Source of the DNA: Planctomycetota bacterium
GTDB lineage: Bacteria > Planctomycetota > SZUA-567
DNA length: 6,861 nucleotides
Assembly: GCA_031270145.1 (NCBI GenBank)
Contig: JAISYD010000154.1
Span: forward strand, 1 to 6,861
Reading direction: 5' to 3'
Positions 4,979-6,861 of the stretch are shown in pieces; within the stretch, counting starts at the first letter, position 1; each line of letters begins with the position of its first letter. The position numbers and the translations under genes are program-made. The notes beneath the pieces are model-generated. The model was not told the DNA's origin, did not search any database, and saw only the letters and a program-made list of their open reading frames with translations.

Positions 4979-6861
4979 GGCGGCGGCGCCTCCCGGCGCT
5001 GGCATTGCCGATGTTTTTCCTGCTTATGCCGCGCCCGGCCGCCGCCGGCGAGGAGGTTCCCAGGCTACGCCTCGCGGCCGACGCCGGCGGCGGATTGTTC
5101 GGAGGCTGGCAAAGGAGCTCCCGGGGCGGCGGGGAGTTCGAGCTTTTCGCCGCCCCGCCCGGCGGAAGCGCGGCCAGCCTCGGGCGCTTCATCGGGAGGC
5201 TGGCCGGGGTAGCGCTGGATCCGGCCGGCCGCCGCCTGGCCCTGACCAGCGACGGCGCCCTGACCGCCCACGGCGGCGAAATGGCCAGCCTCGCCCTGCC
5301 CGGCGATCATTGGAACATGCTGGATCTGGCCTGGTTTTCCGGCGGACCGGCGGCCCTGCATCACGACGCCGCCGGCGATCTGTGGCTGGTCCGGCCGGAG
5401 GCGGCGGATTCCTGGCGGATCGAGGGGGACGCCCCGCTGCTGCGGGACAGCCAATTGCAGCGCGCCGTCCTGGCGGTTCTGGACGGCGTCCCGCACCTGC
5501 TGTGGAACGCCGGAGCGGCCGACTTGTCGCGGGGCGCCTTCCGGCATCTGCGGCGGCGGGACTCCGTCTGGGAAGAGTTGCCGCCGCTGCCCTTGGGCGA
5601 CGCCCGGGCCTTTTCCTCCTTCCCCCGGGGGAACGGGCTCGAGCTGGCGGCGCTGATACCGGAACCGCTGGAGCGGGCGCCGGCCCGGCTGGCGCTCCGC
5701 TTCTGGCGCGACGGCGAGTGGCAGCCGGGCCGGGAACCGCCGGAAAGCTTGGCGCGCATCCTGACCGACGCCGTTTCCCTAGCCGGGGCGCCGGGTGGGC
5801 CGGACGGAAACGGGGCGCATTGGCTGACCGCCGGGCCGGACGGCGTCCTCCTCGACGGCCGGCCGCTGGCCGCCGGCCGCCCCGCCGATCCGGCCTGGCG
5901 GGGATACGCCGTTCCGCTCTCGCTCGTACTGTTCATCGCCCTGCTTGCCCTGCATTGCCGGCGCTCGCGGATATTGTCGCGGCTGTTCCCCGGCCAGCCG
6001 GCCGATCTGCCCAGCCGGGGGGCGGCGCTGATCATCGACTGGCTCCTGGCGTCCCTGTTCACCGCCGCCTGCCACCTCGCGTCCGGCAATGTCCGCGTAT
6101 ACGCCGAGTTGCTGAACGCGGACGACATCAATTCCCTCTTCTGGCTCAGCCTCGGCGTATTCACCGTGTACACCACCGTCTTCGAGATGTTTGCCGGCGC
6201 CACGCCCGGCAAGCGTCTGGCCGGCATCCGGGTGCGCAGCTTCCATGCCGGCCCCCCCTCCACCGGCCAGACGCTGATCCGCAACCTCATGCGCGGCATC
6301 GACATGTTCCCGTTTTTCCTGCCCGGCCTGCCCGGCGCCGCGGCCGCCATCCTCACCATCCCCAGGCGCCAGCGACTCGGCGATCTCCTGGCCTCGACCA
6401 TAGTGCGCCGCCACGCCCCGATCCAGGGAAGGAAATTCGTCCTGGCCAGCGCCAGCCCCAGGCGGCGGGAGCTTATGGAAGGTCTGGGGGTGGACTTCAC
6501 GGTGTCGCCGTCCGGCATGGACGAGGAGATGGCGCTAAGCGGCGACCCCAATGAGATGGTCCGCCGGCTGGCCCTGGCCAAGGCCAAGGTCGTGGCGAAT
6601 CGCCTGGCGGGCGGCAAGGAGCTGGTGGTGGCGGCCGACACCCTGGTGTCGCTGGACGGCCAGGCCATGGGGAAGCCTCGCGACGCGGCCGAGGCGGCCG
6701 GGATGCTGACCCGCCTTTCCGGCCGCTCCCACCTGGTGATCACCGGGGTGGCTCTTTTCGACCTGGCGACCGGCCAGGGGATATACGACTCGGAACAGAC
6801 CGAGGTGGAAATGCGCGCGCTCGGCCGCGAGGAAATCGAGAACTACGCGGCGAGCGGCGAT
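4969..6861 (+). CDS. Membrane protein: signal peptide, extracytoplasmic domain, RDD domain and Maf pyrophosphatase in one chain (partial)
   Basis: One uninterrupted frame of 631 codons, still open at the window edge. Residues 1-26 are a Sec signal peptide (basic MRLRRRRL, hydrophobic core, RPAAA then GEE). Residues 27-310 form an extracytoplasmic domain I do not recognise; its repeated Asp/Gly turns and aromatic strands suggest a beta-propeller-like fold. A membrane helix at 313-330 leads to basic residues. The RDD domain spans about 349-481: Arg350 and Asp357 in RGAALIIDW, ATPGKRLAGIRV (411-422), MRGID (441-445) and RQRLGDLLASTIV (467-479). After a short linker the Maf domain starts at about 487: the SASPRR loop (494-499), basic helix KAK (538-540), AADTLV (555-560) and GKP (568-570). 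Maf proteins hydrolyse non-canonical or excess NTPs to NMPs; the last ~45 residues are missing. ATG 4969 overlaps the hisS end by 10 nt, with no strong ribosome site, so coupling is likely. ATG 5011 would remove the basic n-region. RDD's own substrate is unknown. Confidence 0.85.
   Translation, partial: MRLRRRRLPALALPMFFLLMPRPAAAGEEVPRLRLAADAGGGLFGGWQRSSRGGGEFELFAAPPGGSAASLGRFIGRLAGVALDPAGRRLALTSDGALTAHGGEMASLALPGDHWNMLDLAWFSGGPAALHHDAAGDLWLVRPEAADSWRIEGDAPLLRDSQLQRAVLAVLDGVPHLLWNAGAADLSRGAFRHLRRRDSVWEELPPLPLGDARAFSSFPRGNGLELAALIPEPLERAPARLALRFWRDGEWQPGREPPESLARILTDAVSLAGAPGGPDGNGAHWLTAGPDGVLLDGRPLAAGRPADPAWRGYAVPLSLVLFIALLALHCRRSRILSRLFPGQPADLPSRGAALIIDWLLASLFTAACHLASGNVRVYAELLNADDINSLFWLSLGVFTVYTTVFEMFAGATPGKRLAGIRVRSFHAGPPSTGQTLIRNLMRGIDMFPFFLPGLPGAAAAILTIPRRQRLGDLLASTIVRRHAPIQGRKFVLASASPRRRELMEGLGVDFTVSPSGMDEEMALSGDPNEMVRRLALAKAKVVANRLAGGKELVVAADTLVSLDGQAMGKPRDAAEAAGMLTRLSGRSHLVITGVALFDLATGQGIYDSEQTEVEMRALGREEIENYAASGD
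6424..6861 (+). other. Maf domain region of the fused gene (nucleoside triphosphate pyrophosphatase)
   Basis: The region from FVLASASPRRREL onward matches the start of stand-alone Maf proteins, which usually begin a few residues before this motif. Seen: phosphate-binding SASPRR, acidic MDEE (517-520), LALAKAKVVA (534-543), AADTLV, GKPRDAAEAAGML (568-580) and ITGVALFD (591-598). AADTLV and GKP resemble the YhdE (dTTP/UTP) branch, but the subfamily cannot be settled without the missing C-terminus. The RDD frame has no stop before it. An internal GTG (6403) is in frame but lacks a convincing ribosome binding site, so a separate Maf product is possible but not favoured. Confidence 0.85.

Noticed and set aside
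6252..6258. Run of seven C bases in the RDD coding region as a slippage or phase-variation tract
   Set aside because: The frame is intact on both sides and both flanks encode conserved RDD residues. The tract is short for phase variation in such GC-rich DNA.
6403..6405. Internal GTG as a separate Maf start
   Set aside because: It is in frame but inside the conserved RDD ending, with no Shine-Dalgarno sequence. The RDD frame has no stop of its own, so a fusion is required in any case.
5310..6554. Long plus-strand open frame of about 414 codons inside the RDD-Maf gene
   Set aside because: Its product is a low-complexity Arg/Ala/Gly/Pro string in a shifted frame, with no recognisable domain.
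5361..6743. Long open frame of about 460 codons on the minus strand opposite the RDD-Maf gene
   Set aside because: It is a shadow of very GC-rich coding DNA: Arg-, Ser- and Pro-rich with no family motif, while the plus strand encodes clear signal peptide, RDD and Maf signatures.
1..6861. CRISPR array, tRNA or rRNA genes, intact insertion sequence
   Set aside because: I saw no regularly spaced repeats, no tRNA-like cloverleaf, no rRNA sequence and no complete transposase with terminal inverted repeats.

Overview
The window appears to come from a Gram-negative bacterium: it carries a lipid A phosphoethanolamine transferase and a signal-peptide protein with an extensive extracytoplasmic domain. 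I cannot name the phylum with confidence. Two blocks transcribed in opposite directions meet at a ~300-bp divergent control region (3395-3697).

Left block (minus strand, 3394 to beyond position 1): four closely spaced genes, apparently one operon. In transcription order they are a MerR/excisionase-type helix-turn-helix protein (2969-3394), an MFS transporter (1621-2955), diacylglycerol kinase dgkA (1241-1606) and a phosphoethanolamine transferase of the EptA/MCR type (1-1206, C-terminus outside the window). The last two form a biochemical pair: EptA takes phosphoethanolamine from phosphatidylethanolamine and leaves diacylglycerol, and DgkA phosphorylates that diacylglycerol so it can be recycled. 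The block looks like a cell-envelope modification and cationic-peptide (polymyxin) resistance module with its own small DNA-binding protein. The MFS gene ends in a different-looking tail that overlaps, out of frame, a fragment resembling the C-terminus of an IS66-type transposase. An old insertion and deletion seem to have reshaped the MFS-dgkA junction. The block has a consensus-like extended -10 promoter and a 21-bp near-perfect palindrome just upstream of its -35.

Right block (plus strand, 3698 to beyond 6861): histidyl-tRNA synthetase hisS (3698-4978), overlapped by 10 nt by a long open frame (4969-6861, 631 codons, still open at the window edge). That frame encodes, without interruption, a Sec signal peptide, a ~280-residue extracytoplasmic domain, a membrane helix, an RDD membrane domain and a Maf nucleotide pyrophosphatase domain. 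This single-chain RDD-Maf architecture is the most unusual item here. The hisS leader holds a 29-bp stem-loop or palindrome abutting a second hairpin just ahead of the Shine-Dalgarno sequence.

Base composition differs sharply between blocks. Hand counts of single 60-base lines give 26/60 and 28/60 G+C inside eptA, 37/60 inside the MFS gene and 50/60 inside the RDD-Maf gene. Together with the transposase-like scar, this suggests that at least the eptA end of the left block was acquired.
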